Positions 7,167-16,768 of a stretch of 64,000 nt of DNA are shown piece by piece (the stretch's first letter is position 1; every line of letters begins with the position of its first letter). The notes below the pieces were generated by a model. It was not told the DNA's origin, did not search any database, and saw only the letters and a program-made list of their open reading frames with translations. The translations under genes and the position numbers were made by a program. The stretch is taken from positions 1 to 64,000 of the forward strand of contig NZ_SMLZ01000112.1 of the NCBI RefSeq assembly GCF_009711415.1, given 5' to 3'. This stretch comes from Roseibium denhamense. GTDB taxonomy: Bacteria > Pseudomonadota > Alphaproteobacteria > Rhizobiales > Stappiaceae.

Positions 7167-8993
7167 TTAATAAACCCGCGCTTTTGGCGCGATTTTCTTC
7201 GGATCGATACCGCCGTTCTGGAACGGGGTCAGGGGCTCGGTGACCACCGGACGGTAATCCAGTTTGACGCCGCCAGCCTCGTTGACCCAAGCCAGGGTGT
7301 GCTTGCGCCAGTCTTCATCGTTCCGGCCAGCGAAATCACCGTCCTTGTAGTCTTCACGGGCATGCGCACCGCGGGACTCTTTGCGGGCCTCGGCGCCGTA
7401 GACGGTAGTGATCGCGTTCGCCATCAGGTTTTCCAGCTCCAGCGTCTCCACCAGATCGGAATTCCAGATCATGGAGCGGTCCGTTACCTTGAGGTCGCTC
7501 ATGCCCTTCCAGATTTCATCCAGGCGGTTGCAGCCCTGCGCCAGGGTGTCCTGGGTCCGGAAAACCGCTGCGTCTTCCTGCATGGCCCGTTGCATCTGGT
7601 CCCGCAGCTCAGCCGTCGGCGTGGAACCGTCCGCATTCCGCAGTTTGTCGAACCGGTCCATGATTTTCTCACAGGATGCTTCGCTCGGTGCAGGTACGGC
7701 TTCCTTGGGATCAACCACCTGACCGGCTTTAATGGCTGCCGCGCGGCCAAACACCACCAGATCGATCAGGGAGTTTGAGCCCAGACGGTTGGCTCCATGA
7801 ACGGACGCACAACCGGCCTCGCCCACGGCCATAAGGCCCGGCTGAATCCGGTCCGGATGGTCCGAAGTGGCGTTCAGGACTTCGCCCCAGTAGTTGGTCG
7901 GAATACCGCCCATGTTGTAGTGCACGGTCGGAATGACCGGGATCGGTTCCTTGGTGACATCCACGCCAGCAAAAATGCGCGCACTTTCCGAAATGCCGGG
8001 CAAACGCTCTGCCAGGATGGCCGGATCCAGATGGTCCAGATGCAGGAAGATGTGGTCCTTGTTCTTGCCGACACCACGGCCTTCGCGGATTTCCATCGTC
8101 ATACAGCGTGAGACAACATCGCGTGAGGCAAGGTCTTTGGCCGATGGTGCATAGCGTTCCATGAAGCGCTCGCCCTCGGAGTTGACCAGATAGCCGCCCT
8201 CACCGCGCGCGCCCTCAGTGATTAGGCAGCCGGAGCCGTAAATCCCGGTCGGATGGAATTGAACGAATTCCATGTCCTGGAGCGGAAGCCCGGCACGGGC
8301 CACCATGCCGCCACCGTCGCCGGTGCAGGTGTGCGCTGATGTCGCCGAGAAGTAGGCACGGCCATAACCACCCGTTGCCAGAACAACCATTTTCGCGGCG
8401 AACCGGTGGATGGTGCCATCATCGAGGTTCCAGGCAATCACACCCTGACAAACCCCGTCTTCGGACATGATCAGGTCCAGCGCAAAATACTCAATGTAGA
8501 ACTCGGCGTTGTTCTTGAGCGACTGGCCGTAAAGCGTGTGCAAGATGGCGTGACCGGTCCGGTCGGCCGCCGCGCAGGTGCGCTGAACGGGGGGACCTTC
8601 GCCATAGTTCTGCATGTGGCCACCAAATGGCCGTTGGTAAATCCGGCCGTCTTCCGTCCGCGAGAACGGAACACCGTAATGCTCCAGCTCATAGACTGCC
8701 TTCGGGGCTTCACGGGCAAGATACTCCATGGCGTCGGTATCACCGAGCCAGTCGGACCCTTTGACCGTGTCGTACATGTGCCATTCCCAGCAGTCAGGCG
8801 TCATGTTTTTCAAGGATGCGGCGATGCCGCCCTGAGCCGCCACGGTGTGCGAACGGGTCGGGAATACCTTCGTGATGCAGGCCGTTCTCAGCCCCTGTTC
8901 TGCCATGCCGAGCGTGGCGCGCAACCCTGCGCCGCCTGCGCCGACAACAACCACATCATATGTGTGGTCAATAAATTCGTATGTCTTGGCCAT
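7167..8993 (-). CDS. sdhA: Succinate dehydrogenase flavoprotein subunit
   Basis: SdhA oxidises succinate to fumarate using covalently bound FAD. The 608 residues begin with the dinucleotide loop [20 protein letters not shown] and contain the FAD-attachment histidine in [14 protein letters not shown]. The active-site region includes [21 protein letters not shown] and the later [19 protein letters not shown]. The length is the usual one. It lies 5 bases downstream of sdhD. The downstream neighbour is an FkbM methyltransferase gene, not sdhB. Confidence 0.98.
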   Translation of the reverse strand: MAKTYEFIDHTYDVVVVGAGGAGLRATLGMAEQGLRTACITKVFPTRSHTVAAQGGIAASLKNMTPDCWEWHMYDTVKGSDWLGDTDAMEYLAREAPKAVYELEHYGVPFSRTEDGRIYQRPFGGHMQNYGEGPPVQRTCAAADRTGHAILHTLYGQSLKNNAEFYIEYFALDLIMSEDGVCQGVIAWNLDDGTIHRFAAKMVVLATGGYGRAYFSATSAHTCTGDGGGMVARAGLPLQDMEFVQFHPTGIYGSGCLITEGARGEGGYLVNSEGERFMERYAPSAKDLASRDVVSRCMTMEIREGRGVGKNKDHIFLHLDHLDPAILAERLPGISESARIFAGVDVTKEPIPVIPTVHYNMGGIPTNYWGEVLNATSDHPDRIQPGLMAVGEAGCASVHGANRLGSNSLIDLVVFGRAAAIKAGQVVDPKEAVPAPSEASCEKIMDRFDKLRNADGSTPTAELRDQMQRAMQEDAAVFRTQDTLAQGCNRLDEIWKGMSDLKVTDRSMIWNSDLVETLELENLMANAITTVYGAEARKESRGAHAREDYKDGDFAGRNDEDWRKHTLAWVNEAGGVKLDYRPVVTEPLTPFQNGGIDPKKIAPKARVY

Positions 8994-8998
8994 ACGGG

Positions 8999-9382
8999 TT
9001 AACCTCCAAAGCCAATCTTGAGCACTGCGAAGACGCAGCCGAAACCGATAAAGGCGCAGAAGAACGTGTTCGCCATAAGCGTCAGGAACTTGATGCCTTC
9101 GCCATGTACATAGTCTTCGATGATCACCTGCATACCGAGCTTCATATGAAAAACGCCGGACAGGATCACCAGCAGCATGATGATCGCCACAAGCGGATTT
9201 TGCAGGGTCTCAACCAGTTCTGCATGGGTTGATCCCTGAAGGGCAATGACCAGCACCACGAAGAAGGAAATCAGGAAGACGTTGGCGACCGCGGTCATCC
9301 GTTGCTTCCAAAAATGATCGGTGCCTTCCTTGGCTGAACCGAGACCGCGAACCTTGCCGAGCGGTGTGCGCATGTCGCTCAT
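8999..9382 (-). CDS. sdhD: Succinate dehydrogenase membrane anchor subunit
   Basis: This small integral membrane protein anchors SdhAB and helps bind heme b and ubiquinone. The start [16 protein letters not shown] at 9382 is chosen because AAGGAG lies correctly before it. An upstream in-frame ATG at 9400 would overlap sdhC. Three hydrophobic segments are visible (about 30-50, 60-82, 95-118). [17 protein letters not shown], with a candidate heme-ligand histidine, lies between the second and third. The sequence is typical of alphaproteobacterial SdhD. Confidence 0.92.
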   Translation of the reverse strand: MSDMRTPLGKVRGLGSAKEGTDHFWKQRMTAVANVFLISFFVVLVIALQGSTHAELVETLQNPLVAIIMLLVILSGVFHMKLGMQVIIEDYVHGEGIKFLTLMANTFFCAFIGFGCVFAVLKIGFGG

Positions 9383-9392
9383 ATCTGTCTCC

Positions 9393-9791
9393 TTATCCAA
9401 CCATCAGGCCGATGCCCCAGAGGGCAAGCGTAACCAGAACGGACCCGATAATGGTCGCTTTGGCGAGCCACTCCCGCGCCTCCTTGCCGAAGCCCGCGCC
9501 CATGTCCCAGACAAAGTGCCGCAAGCCGCCGAGCATGTGATGCACGAGAGCCCAGGTAAATCCGAAAAGGACGAGACGGCCGAACCACGACCCATAGATC
9601 CCGTTGACAAAGTCGAAGTAAGCCGGTCCGGCGGCGGCAGCAATCAACCACCACGCCAAGAGAACGGTCCCAAAATACAGAGCTGCGCCGGTGATGCGGT
9701 GCAGGATCGACATAACCATCGTCAGAATGGGCTTATAAATCTGAAGATGTGGCGATAGCGGGCGATTGCTCCGCAAATCGGCGTTCGGCAT
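9393..9791 (-). CDS. sdhC: Succinate dehydrogenase cytochrome b556 subunit
   Basis: This is the first gene of the operon. The 132 residues begin [20 protein letters not shown], the usual SdhC signature ([10 protein letters not shown]). Three membrane segments follow, with [18 protein letters not shown] in the first and [13 protein letters not shown] (heme-ligand histidine region) in the second. It is followed without gap by sdhD. The region before it holds a plausible promoter (9864-9892) and an unassigned palindrome (9818-9839). Confidence 0.95.
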   Translation of the reverse strand: MPNADLRSNRPLSPHLQIYKPILTMVMSILHRITGAALYFGTVLLAWWLIAAAAGPAYFDFVNGIYGSWFGRLVLFGFTWALVHHMLGGLRHFVWDMGAGFGKEAREWLAKATIIGSVLVTLALWGIGLMVG

Positions 9792-9817
9792 GGATTTCCT
9801 CTCCCGTGCGACGCTAC

Positions 9818-9839
9818 CTTACGTTTACGCAAACGTAAG
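9818..9839. promoter_or_regulatory. Perfect palindrome in the sdhC leader, candidate operator
   Basis: The arms CTTACGTTT and AAACGTAAG flank ACGC. The site lies 27-48 bases before the sdhC start and just downstream of the predicted transcription start. The ACGTTTACG core resembles, from memory, sites of MerR-type regulators of branched-chain amino acid/fatty acid catabolism (LiuR). That link is only a guess. The dyad itself is certain. Confidence 0.5.
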
Positions 9840-9863
9840 TATTACAAGGCGTTGTATAGACGC

Positions 9864-9892
9864 GTTCTAGCGCTAACGCCTTAAAAGGTCAA
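9864..9892 (-). promoter_or_regulatory. Possible sigma-70 promoter for sdhCDAB
   Basis: On the minus strand TTGACC is followed after 17 bases by TAGAAC. This is the best -35/-10 pair in the 184-base gap between glsA and sdhC. The predicted start, near 9857, is upstream of the 9818-9839 palindrome. Confidence 0.35.
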
Positions 9893-9975
9893 AATATCCT
9901 ATAGGCCTAAATCGCCTGAAACCACTTCTGAATCGTTTAAATTCGCGCGATGTTATAAATCTGAGATGCAGACCG

Positions 9976-10899
9976 TCACCCTTCCCTGTGAGGAACCCCA
10001 AAGACCGACCACCCGGTCCGGTGCGCAAAACGTTCCATTGCTTCCGTGCCTAACTTGGAGTTTCCATAGCGGTTGAGCCCAGGGGACCAGACCGCAATCG
10101 CCGCCCGGCTCGGTGAAATCACGAGTATTCCGCCGCCAACACCGCTCTTGCCGGGCATTCCGACCCGGAAGGCAAAGTCTCCAGATCCATCATAATGCCC
10201 ACACGTCATCATAAGGGCGTTGATACGCCTGCGCCGTTCAACAGAGACCAGCCCCGGCATTCTCGGGGCATCAACGAGAAAGCGTCCCGCCAGGGCCAGT
10301 TGCCGGCAAGTCATTTCAACGGCGCATTGGTGACAATATGTCCCAAGGACCTTCTCAACGCTCGCCTGAAGATTGCCATAGGAGGCCAGGTAGTGGGCGA
10401 GCGAAAAATTGCGGTGGCCCGTTTCGATCTCAGACGCCGCGACACGCTCGTTAATGTGAATTCTCTCATCATCTGCTGCTGCCCGGATGAAACGCAGCAG
10501 TTCGCCCAATGCTTCGCGTGGTTGCGATCCGGCCAGATAGCTATCTGTCGCAACCAAGGCGCCGGCATTGATGAATGGATTGCGTGGAATCCCGTCCTCG
10601 CGCTCAAGCAACAATATGGAATCGAATGAGAGGCCCGAGGGTTCGCGTCCGACCCGCCTCCAAATCTGATCCCCGACCCGGCCAAGAGCAAGAGCCAACG
10701 CAAAAACCTTCGAGACCGATTGGATCGAAAAAGGAACCTCCGCATGCCCGGCCGAGTAGACTTCGCCATTGGCGAGAGCGACCGCGATACCGAACTGGTG
10801 CGGATCAATCCCCGCAAGTTCGGGGATGTAAGACGCCACGGAGCCCGGATTGGGATCCGCCAACGCTTCGGCCGCGATTTCATCTAAAAGGCTTTGCAT
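9976..10899 (-). CDS. glsA: Glutaminase
   Basis: This enzyme hydrolyses glutamine to glutamate and ammonia. The 307 residues (starting [20 protein letters not shown]) show the serine beta-lactamase-like glutaminase motifs. The catalytic Ser-x-x-Lys is SIQSVSK, Ser61-Lys64. [13 protein letters not shown] follows, and a C-terminal [16 protein letters not shown] loop closes the site. Family length is about 305-310. An open frame continues upstream of this ATG through the intergenic region and over the next gene, but that extension is not protein-like. The gene sits 29 bases downstream of the CysZ-like gene and is probably co-transcribed. Confidence 0.93.
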   Translation of the reverse strand: MQSLLDEIAAEALADPNPGSVASYIPELAGIDPHQFGIAVALANGEVYSAGHAEVPFSIQSVSKVFALALALGRVGDQIWRRVGREPSGLSFDSILLLEREDGIPRNPFINAGALVATDSYLAGSQPREALGELLRFIRAAADDERIHINERVAASEIETGHRNFSLAHYLASYGNLQASVEKVLGTYCHQCAVEMTCRQLALAGRFLVDAPRMPGLVSVERRRRINALMMTCGHYDGSGDFAFRVGMPGKSGVGGGILVISPSRAAIAVWSPGLNRYGNSKLGTEAMERFAHRTGWSVFGVPHREG

Positions 10900-10928
10900 C
10901 ACGCTCTCCAGCTGGGGGCAGCAGTTCG

Positions 10929-11597
10929 TCAGATTGCTGCTCCCGATGCAAGCCGCTTGTAGAGATGAAGCATAAAGATCGTCGCGAAGATGGGCGTAAC
11001 CAGGTTCAAGATCGGTACGGCCAGCAATCCGGCGATCACCAGACCGGCCAGAAAAACGGTGCCTGCCCGCGCCTTTCGGAAGGCTCTTGCCCCCTCCGGT
11101 GGCATGAACCGCATCGCGGCAAACTCGAAAAACTCCCGCCCGAGCAGATATCCATTGACCAAGAAAAATGCGACAAGATTGACGCCCGGAATCAGGAGCA
11201 GCAACAGGGCAAAAATGTTTCCGAGGATGACAACCCCGGTAAACTTGATGGTATGAACCACTGCTTGTCCGACCGGCAGTGCCCGACCGGGCCGCTCCCC
11301 TGGATAATCGCGCGCATCGACAATGTCCGCGATATCGTCCTGAAACAGTCCGGCCAGGAGAGCTGATATCGGCGCGATTAGGAAGCCGAGCACAAAGACA
11401 GCGCCAATGCCCGTCAAAACGGACAAGGCCGTCTCCATCCAGCCGTAAGGCAAGACAATGAAGGCCGCTACGCCTGCCTGAAGCGCGATCCAGATAGCGG
11501 CCAGGATGCCGATGGTAAAGCCCATCATTTTCCAGAAGATCGAGCGGAAGGGCGGTTCGAACACTTGGGACATGGCCCGGGAAGCAGCTTGAAACAT
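10929..11597 (-). CDS. CysZ-like/EI24-family integral membrane protein
   Basis: This 222-residue membrane protein starts at ATG 11597 ([24 protein letters not shown] ribosome site). A longer TTG-started frame reaches 11678 but lacks such a site. Several hydrophobic segments are present at about 22-45, 50-75, 120-150 and 175-200. [13 protein letters not shown] and [20 protein letters not shown] are typical of the EI24/CysZ family. CysZ takes up sulfate in enterobacteria; family membership alone does not establish that here. It is upstream of glsA and divergent from the methyltransferase gene at 11770. Confidence 0.8.
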   Translation of the reverse strand: MFQAASRAMSQVFEPPFRSIFWKMMGFTIGILAAIWIALQAGVAAFIVLPYGWMETALSVLTGIGAVFVLGFLIAPISALLAGLFQDDIADIVDARDYPGERPGRALPVGQAVVHTIKFTGVVILGNIFALLLLLIPGVNLVAFFLVNGYLLGREFFEFAAMRFMPPEGARAFRKARAGTVFLAGLVIAGLLAVPILNLVTPIFATIFMLHLYKRLASGAAI

Positions 11598-11769
11598 ATG
11601 GTCCTTGGGCGGGTTTTTTATGACCAGTTCGACATAAGGACCGCTGACGATCCGCGCAAGTAGGCCACGCGGACCCAATATCTACAAAAAAGAGTACTTT
11701 AATATTTTGCCCGCTCTGGTATGCATATCGATACAAAGAACCAGAATCGTGCCGGACAGGATCCGCCCC

Positions 11770-12543
11770 ATGACTGCACAAGGCAAATTCGTTCCTTCTT
11801 TGCGCGAAACCGCCGGCGCTCGCGATGCCCTGTCCTTCTTCCGGAACGAGTGGAACATCTACCAAAAAATTGTCCAGTCCAATGCAATGCATCACCGTGA
11901 CTTAGCCAGCCTTCTGGGGGCTGTGATTTCTAAGCGGTTTGCAGTGCCGTTTCACTTTTTCGACCTTGCTTGCGGCGATGGTGTCTTTGCAAAGTCGGTT
12001 CTCCACGGGCTTCCGGTCGCCCGGTATCAGGGTGTGGACCTGAATGAAAATGCCCTCATGCAAGCGGCTGAGACATTTAAGAATTGCCCGTACGACTTCG
12101 AGCTGCACCACGGTGACATGGTAGCTTGGGTCAACCGCAACCGCACTCCCGCCGATGTCATGTGGTGCGGGTTTTCGCTGCACAATCTGAAAACCTGCGG
12201 CGAGAAGCAGGCATTGTTCAGCGCAATCTATCAGTCTTTGAAACCCGGCGGGTTATTTGCGTGTGTCGAGCCTACATGTCACGCGGGAGAAAGCCGGGAA
12301 CATTATTTGGCCCGCACCCGGCCGCAAGTCCGCAGCCGGTTCGCCGCCCTGGACGACCAGGAATTTTCGCAAATGTGGGCGCATATCAGCGAACACGACC
12401 ATCCGGAAACCGTTCAGTCCTGGCTGAGTATGGGGGTTCGGGCCGGGTTTGAGACGAGCCGCGAGATCTACAGGATGCCAGGCGATTTATTCTGTGCGGC
12501 ATACCTTTTCGAAAAACCGGCACGCCGTTTTACACAGGCCTAA
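11770..12543 (+). CDS. Class I SAM-dependent methyltransferase
   Basis: This 257-residue protein has the Rossmann SAM-binding fold. [16 protein letters not shown] is motif [15 protein letters not shown] motif II, and ELHHGDM precedes a conserved-type [12 protein letters not shown] segment. [14 protein letters not shown] is the motif III region. The start at 11770 ([10 protein letters not shown]) follows an AGGAT ribosome site; an earlier in-frame codon at 11707 is less likely. The substrate is unknown. The gene is divergent from the CysZ-like gene across an AT-rich 172-base promoter gap, and convergent with recR. Confidence 0.85.
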   Translation: MTAQGKFVPSLRETAGARDALSFFRNEWNIYQKIVQSNAMHHRDLASLLGAVISKRFAVPFHFFDLACGDGVFAKSVLHGLPVARYQGVDLNENALMQAAETFKNCPYDFELHHGDMVAWVNRNRTPADVMWCGFSLHNLKTCGEKQALFSAIYQSLKPGGLFACVEPTCHAGESREHYLARTRPQVRSRFAALDDQEFSQMWAHISEHDHPETVQSWLSMGVRAGFETSREIYRMPGDLFCAAYLFEKPARRFTQA

Positions 12544-12561
12544 GCAAACCGGAGAAAACTG

Positions 12562-13170
12562 CTAAAAACGGGTTCTGGCCTTAAGAGCCTGGGTCAACGT
12601 GCCCTCATCGAGATAATCAAGCTCTCCTCCGACCGGAACACCATGGGCAAGCCGTGTCACGCTCACATCAAGATGTGACAGCTGATCCATGATGTAATGA
12701 GCCGTCGTTTGCCCCTCGACTGTGGCGTTGATGGCTAGCACCACTTCCTGGATTTCTGGCGCGCTACAACGGTCCACCAATGCCGCGAGGTTGAGATCAT
12801 CCGGACCAATTCCGTCCAGCGGGGACAGGGTGCCGCCCAAGACGTGATAGCGGGCATTGGTCGCCCCCGCCCGCTCAAGGGCCCAAAGGTCGGCGACATC
12901 TTCCACGACAACAAGAACAGAGGGATCGCGTTTTTCATCGGAGCAAATCGTGCAGGGGTCCGAAGTATCGACAGTCCCGCATGTGCTGCAAATACCGATT
13001 TCCCGGACCGCGACACCCATTGCCTCGGCCAGCGGAACCAAAAGCTGATCTTTCTTCTTGATCAGATGGAGCGCGGCCCGCCGTGCAGATCGCGGACCAA
13101 GTCCCGGCAACTTGGCCAGAAGCTGGATCAGCCGCTCGATTTCCGGTCCTGCAACGCTCTTCTGGGCCAT
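12562..13170 (-). CDS. recR: Recombination mediator protein RecR
   Basis: RecR works with RecF/RecO to load RecA at single-strand gaps. The 202 residues contain a helix-hairpin-helix near the start ([20 protein letters not shown]) and a C4 zinc finger ([16 protein letters not shown]). A Toprim domain follows ([13 protein letters not shown] and related), with a C-terminal Walker-B-like ARGVPxG region ([20 protein letters not shown]). The order dnaX-ybaB-recR on the minus strand is widespread. A 256-base gap separates it from ybaB, which is longer than usual. Confidence 0.97.
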   Translation of the reverse strand: MAQKSVAGPEIERLIQLLAKLPGLGPRSARRAALHLIKKKDQLLVPLAEAMGVAVREIGICSTCGTVDTSDPCTICSDEKRDPSVLVVVEDVADLWALERAGATNARYHVLGGTLSPLDGIGPDDLNLAALVDRCSAPEIQEVVLAINATVEGQTTAHYIMDQLSHLDVSVTRLAHGVPVGGELDYLDEGTLTQALKARTRF

Positions 13171-13350
13171 CTATTTCCTCATTCCCGGCCATATGTTGGG
13201 GGCGAGACTTCTCTTCAAAGTCTCCGTTGCCGCTCTTGTTCCGGCGACTCATTCCGTGAGCTTAAAGCAATCCCGGCATCACGAGAGGTGAAACGGCATG
13301 GATCCCCGGGAAAGCTTGACGATGACGGAGGGTGTGCAGAGTTCCAAGTC

Positions 13351-13378
13351 TCCTAGCGTCAGCAGTGATCCGCTAGGA
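13351..13378. repeat. Intergenic hairpin between ybaB and recR
   Basis: TCCTAGCG and CGCTAGGA pair perfectly around a 12-base loop. Nearby sequence (TGGATCCCCGGGAAAGC, then GATGACGGAG) looks like a decayed copy of the dispersed palindromic repeats common in alphaproteobacterial intergenic regions. No T run follows, so it is not a standard terminator. Confidence 0.4.
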
Positions 13379-13426
13379 TGACAATGGAGGCAAAACCTCA
13401 AGGTTTCTCCGCGGCACCGAGAATAC

Positions 13427-13747
13427 TTAGAACGGCAGTTTCATCCCAGCCGGCAGACCGAGCCCGCCCATCATCTCCTGGGTCTTTTCCTGGATCGCCT
13501 GATCGATCTTCACCCGGCCATCCGTATGCGCAGCAATGATCAAATCCTCAAGGATTTCCGCCTCGTCCTCTTTCAGAAGGGACGGGTCGATCTTGAGGCT
13601 TTTCAGTTCGCCCTTGCCGTTTAGACGGAGGCTGACGAGACCGGCGCCAGAAGAGCCTTCGGCTTCAATGTCCTCGATCTGTCCTTGCAGAGAGCCCATC
13701 TGCTCCTGCATTTCCTTGGCCTGCTTCATCATTTTCAGGAAATCCAT
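13427..13747 (-). CDS. YbaB/EbfC-family nucleoid-associated protein
   Basis: This 106-residue protein begins MDFLKMMKQAKEMQEQMGSLQGQ, the typical N-terminal coiled helix. A beta region follows (GLVSLRLNGKGELKSLKIDPSLL), then the MMGGLGLPAGMKLPF end. Family members form tweezer-like dimers that bind DNA. It lies between dnaX and recR in the usual order, and an AGGAGAGAT ribosome site precedes the ATG. Confidence 0.95.
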   Translation of the reverse strand: MDFLKMMKQAKEMQEQMGSLQGQIEDIEAEGSSGAGLVSLRLNGKGELKSLKIDPSLLKEDEAEILEDLIIAAHTDGRVKIDQAIQEKTQEMMGGLGLPAGMKLPF

Positions 13748-13839
13748 GGGATCTCTCCTTAACTTCGCTCGCGGACGGTGTCCGCCTATGATTTGGGATC
13801 AGCATTTAGAAGAACAAGGACACTGGCACAAGCCGCCGC

Positions 13840-15768
13840 TTAATCCTCATCTTCGTCGCCCAGCGCCTCACTCAAAAGCGGATCGGCAACCATCGGATCT
13901 GCCAGTGCTGCCTCGTCTTCGTCCGACACCGTCACCGTGACATCCACGACCTTCGCACCTGGAAACGCGCTCAGCAGGGCGGCAACCGTCGGGTGGGACT
14001 TGGCGTCCGACAGCAATTGCTGCTGATTGGCCTCCTGCTCTTCATGGATCGTCGGCCGGCCTTGCGTCCGCGAGACGATCACAAACCAGCGCTGCCCGGT
14101 CCATTCGGTCAGCTTGCGGCCAAATTCTCCGGCGATATCTGCGGGAGCGTCTTCGGTCGGCTGAATTTCAATCTTGCCAGGCTCGAATTTTACCAGCCGC
14201 ATCTGGCGCTGGATGGCCACTTTCATCGGTATATCGCGCTTTTCCGAGGCAAGAGCGGCGCAATCCTGGAGAGACTTGAGCTGAAACGCCGAGATTTCCT
14301 GAACTGCATCAGGCTGCGCCGGTGCTTGAGGCCTGATCGCCGGCTGCCCGCCTTGAATGGCCGAAAGGTGTGGCCGCGCGCCGGTGGCCGCCTCCGCACT
14401 CATCGTAGGGCCACTGTTCCCGGAATAGGGCGTCTGGGGTGCGCCCACAGCCATGGCGGTCGCGCCACCACCGGACGGCATTGCCTGGGACCCGCTGCTT
14501 GCTGCACCACCTCCGTGGGCGTTCTGCCCGGTTTTGACCTGCGCCATCAGTTCGCCCGGATCCGGCAAATCAGCTGCATAGGCAAGCCGCACCAGGACCA
14601 TGTCTGCGGCGGCCAGTGGTTTCGAAGCGCTCTGCACCTCCTGGACGCCCTTCAGCAAAATTTGCCAGGCACGTGACAGAAGGCGCACGGACAGCTTTTC
14701 GGCAAACTCCTGACCGCGGCTGCGCTCGGTTTCGGTAACCGAGGCTTCGTCGGCTGATTTGGGAGCCACCTTGATGCGCGTGACAAGGTGGGTGAAGTCG
14801 GCCAGATCGGTGAGGACGATTGCCGGGTCGGCCCCGACATCATACTGCGCCTGGAGTTCGGCCAGAGCCTCTTCTATCCGCCCGGCCATGATATGATGAA
14901 AGAGATCGATGACCCTTGCCCGGTCGGCCAGACCCAGCATCCTGCGCAGATCGTCTGCCTCGATCGCCCCGCCCCCATGGGCCATGGCCTGATCGAGAAG
15001 CGACAGCGAATCGCGCGCAGAGCCCTCGCCGGCCCGGGCAATCAATAGAAGTGCCTCGTCGGAGATCGTGATGTTTTCCGCATGCGAAATCCGGCGCAAC
15101 AAGCCGATCAGCTTGGACTGTTCAATGCGGCGCAGATCGAACCGCTGACAGCGCGAGAGGACGGTAATGGGAACCTTTCGGATTTCGGTCGTCGCAAAGA
15201 TAAATTTCACATGCTGAGGAGGCTCTTCCAATGTCTTCAGCAGACCGTTGAAGGCCGCGTTGGAGAGCATGTGGACTTCATCGATGATATAGACCTTGTA
15301 CCGTGCCGTCGCCGGGCGATAGCGGGCCGCGTCGATGATCTCGCGGATGTCGTTGATACCGGTATGCGAGGCGGCATCCATTTCGATCACGTCGACATGG
15401 CGGCCTTCCATGATCGCCCGGCAATGGGTGCCTTCCTGGGTAAGCTTGACCGTCGGCTTGTCGGCGTCACCGGGCACTTCGTAGTTTAGGCCCCTGGCCA
15501 GAATCCTGGCAGTAGTGGTCTTCCCGACCCCGCGTACGCCCGTCAGCATCCAGGCCTGAGCAATCCGGCCCGTATGAAACGCGTTTTCCAGCGTTTGAAC
15601 CATAGGCTCCTGACCGACCAGATCCTCAAAGGTTTTCGGCCGGTATTTGCGGGCCAGAACCCGGTATGCGCCGTCTTGCGATGCCGCACCGTGGTTGGAG
15701 GCATCGGTCACGCCTGATGCAGCCGCGTTATCTTGGGGGAAGCCTGTCTCGTCCATGAGCCGCACCAT
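13840..15768 (-). CDS. dnaX: DNA polymerase III subunits gamma/tau
   Basis: DnaX is the clamp-loader ATPase and the organiser of the replicative holoenzyme. The 642-residue product has YRVLARKYRPKTFEDLVGQ at the start of the AAA+ domain and Walker A GVRGVGKTTTARILA. Walker B/DEVH is YIIDEVHMLSNAAFNGLLKTLEEPP, and the sensor segment is TTEIRKVPITVLSRCQRFDLRRI. The zinc-binding cysteines of the E. coli protein are mostly missing between Walker A and DAASHTG, as is usual in alphaproteobacteria. The C-terminal part has a low-complexity linker and a tau-like acidic end. I saw no obvious slippery A-run for gamma formation. Start chosen at ATG 15768 (MVRLMDETGF); ATG 15756 is also possible, and the longer frame runs into the region near the SRP RNA gene. 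Confidence 0.95.
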   Translation of the reverse strand: MVRLMDETGFPQDNAAASGVTDASNHGAASQDGAYRVLARKYRPKTFEDLVGQEPMVQTLENAFHTGRIAQAWMLTGVRGVGKTTTARILARGLNYEVPGDADKPTVKLTQEGTHCRAIMEGRHVDVIEMDAASHTGINDIREIIDAARYRPATARYKVYIIDEVHMLSNAAFNGLLKTLEEPPQHVKFIFATTEIRKVPITVLSRCQRFDLRRIEQSKLIGLLRRISHAENITISDEALLLIARAGEGSARDSLSLLDQAMAHGGGAIEADDLRRMLGLADRARVIDLFHHIMAGRIEEALAELQAQYDVGADPAIVLTDLADFTHLVTRIKVAPKSADEASVTETERSRGQEFAEKLSVRLLSRAWQILLKGVQEVQSASKPLAAADMVLVRLAYAADLPDPGELMAQVKTGQNAHGGGAASSGSQAMPSGGGATAMAVGAPQTPYSGNSGPTMSAEAATGARPHLSAIQGGQPAIRPQAPAQPDAVQEISAFQLKSLQDCAALASEKRDIPMKVAIQRQMRLVKFEPGKIEIQPTEDAPADIAGEFGRKLTEWTGQRWFVIVSRTQGRPTIHEEQEANQQQLLSDAKSHPTVAALLSAFPGAKVVDVTVTVSDEDEAALADPMVADPLLSEALGDEDED

Positions 15769-15829
15769 AGCGATTTTTTCAAAAAGGTGGACTGGCTTTT
15801 GGAAGTTTTTCTGTGCATGCGCAACCAAG

Positions 15830-15890
15830 CTCCTCCGGAGGAGGCTCGGGAAACTGACAGCTGTGGCCCGCGCAAATTGACAGGTGTCAA
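15830..15890. promoter_or_regulatory. Cluster of palindromes between the SRP RNA gene and dnaX
   Basis: CTCCTCCGGAGGAG (15830-15843) is a perfect dyad. TTGACAGGTGTCAA (15877-15890) is a dyad with a GG centre, and a related TGACAGCTGT half lies about 23 bases away near 15855. They occupy the space where the dnaX promoter should be. No known regulator is assigned. Confidence 0.4.
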
Positions 15891-15902
15891 CACATTGGAG
15901 AG

Positions 15903-16009
15903 GGTGGGAGGCTGGCACGGCGACCCGTGCCGAGGCTCGTTAGGGCTGCTTCCTTCCGGACCTGACCCGGTTGGCGAGTGGCTCGTCCACCACCAACCTC
16001 CCGAGCGCC
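15903..16009 (-). ncRNA. ffs: 4.5S (small bacterial-type) signal recognition particle RNA
   Basis: The minus strand contains the invariant SRP core GGTCAGGTCCGGAAGG followed by AAGCAGCCC, which is the Ffh-binding asymmetric loop and GGAA tetraloop. It is flanked by arms that pair: GGCTCGTCCACC-type and CGGGAGG on one side, GCCTCCCA on the other. The 5' end GGCGCTCGGGAGG and 3' end near CAGCCTCCCACCC give about 107 nt, normal for a 4.5S RNA. Ends are estimated from pairing. It lies directly upstream of dnaX, a common alphaproteobacterial location. Confidence 0.95.
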
Positions 16010-16011
16010 TT

Positions 16012-16040
16012 ATATCAGGTTACACCCGGTGCTTGGCAAG
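16012..16040 (-). promoter_or_regulatory. Promoter of the SRP RNA gene
   Basis: On the minus strand CTTGCC and TGATAT are separated by 17 bases. The RNA 5' end GGCGCTC begins 3 bases after TGATAT plus AA, at the right distance for initiation. CTTG is the usual alphaproteobacterial -35 core. Confidence 0.6.
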
Positions 16041-16259
16041 AGGAGTTTTCAGAGATTTTTTATTGACCGGCAAAATACAAAAACAGGCCCGCGGCGCGAA
16101 GGCTCGGGTTCAAGCCTGTTTAGACAATCAACCAGGCTATTCGGTCAAAACGGTGGTAAATGGAATTTCACTGAGAGCCAAACCGGCCATATGCTGAAAC
16201 AGACAGACCGGACCGGTTACGCCTGAAATCCCTATATTCTCGATTCCGGACAGAGATCC

Positions 16260-16676
16260 ATGACACATTTTGAGTTGAATCCGCGTCTTGAAGGCGACAG
16301 TCTCCCGGTTCTGGACCTACACCTTTGTGAGGTCAGGCTGATGAAGGATGCCAATTACCCCTGGCTGCTCCTCATACCCAAGAAGAATGATCTGATTGAA
16401 ATCATCGACCTGGATGAGGCGGATCAAACCGAATTGATGGGCGAGATCGCGCTGGCCAGCCGAGTCCTAAGAGACGTCACGGATGCGGAAAAGCTGAATG
16501 TTGGCGCACTTGGCAACCAGGTTTCGCAACTGCACGTTCATGTGATTGCCCGTTTCCGGGACGATGCAGCTTGGCCGGGCCCGGTTTGGGGCGCGGCCCC
16601 CACCCTAACCTATCCCACTGAAAAACAAGACGCTCTGATCGATCGTCTGCGGGACGCCTTTTCAACCGCCAGCTGA
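16260..16676 (+). CDS. HIT-family nucleotide-binding protein
   Basis: This 138-residue protein has the HIT fold with NYPWLLLIPKKNDLIEIIDL near the start and the histidine motif QLHVHVIARFRDDAAWPGPVWG at about 90-111. The third histidine of the classical HxHxH triad is replaced by Ile, as in a common bacterial HIT subgroup. Such proteins act on dinucleoside polyphosphates or nucleotide conjugates; the substrate is unknown. It is the first plus-strand gene of a group with nudC and a phosphatase-like gene, both also nucleotide or phosphate related. Start ATG 16260. Confidence 0.9.
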   Translation: MTHFELNPRLEGDSLPVLDLHLCEVRLMKDANYPWLLLIPKKNDLIEIIDLDEADQTELMGEIALASRVLRDVTDAEKLNVGALGNQVSQLHVHVIARFRDDAAWPGPVWGAAPTLTYPTEKQDALIDRLRDAFSTAS

Positions 16677-16768
16677 ACGCCACATACTTCATGTGATATG
16701 GACAGCCGTTCACTGGCTGTTTAGTGTCGGCGAAGATTTCCAGTCCATCGATTTTCAAGGACCAATCA

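Noticed and set aside
6459..7778. 439-residue plus-strand open frame
   Set aside because: Antisense to the FkbM methyltransferase and sdhA genes, which are clearly real.
10900..11895. N-terminal extension of the glutaminase frame to 639 residues
   Set aside because: The frame is open through the intergenic gap and antiphase over the CysZ-like gene. The extra sequence is Arg/Ser/Gly-rich and not protein-like. The glutaminase family starts at ATG 10899.
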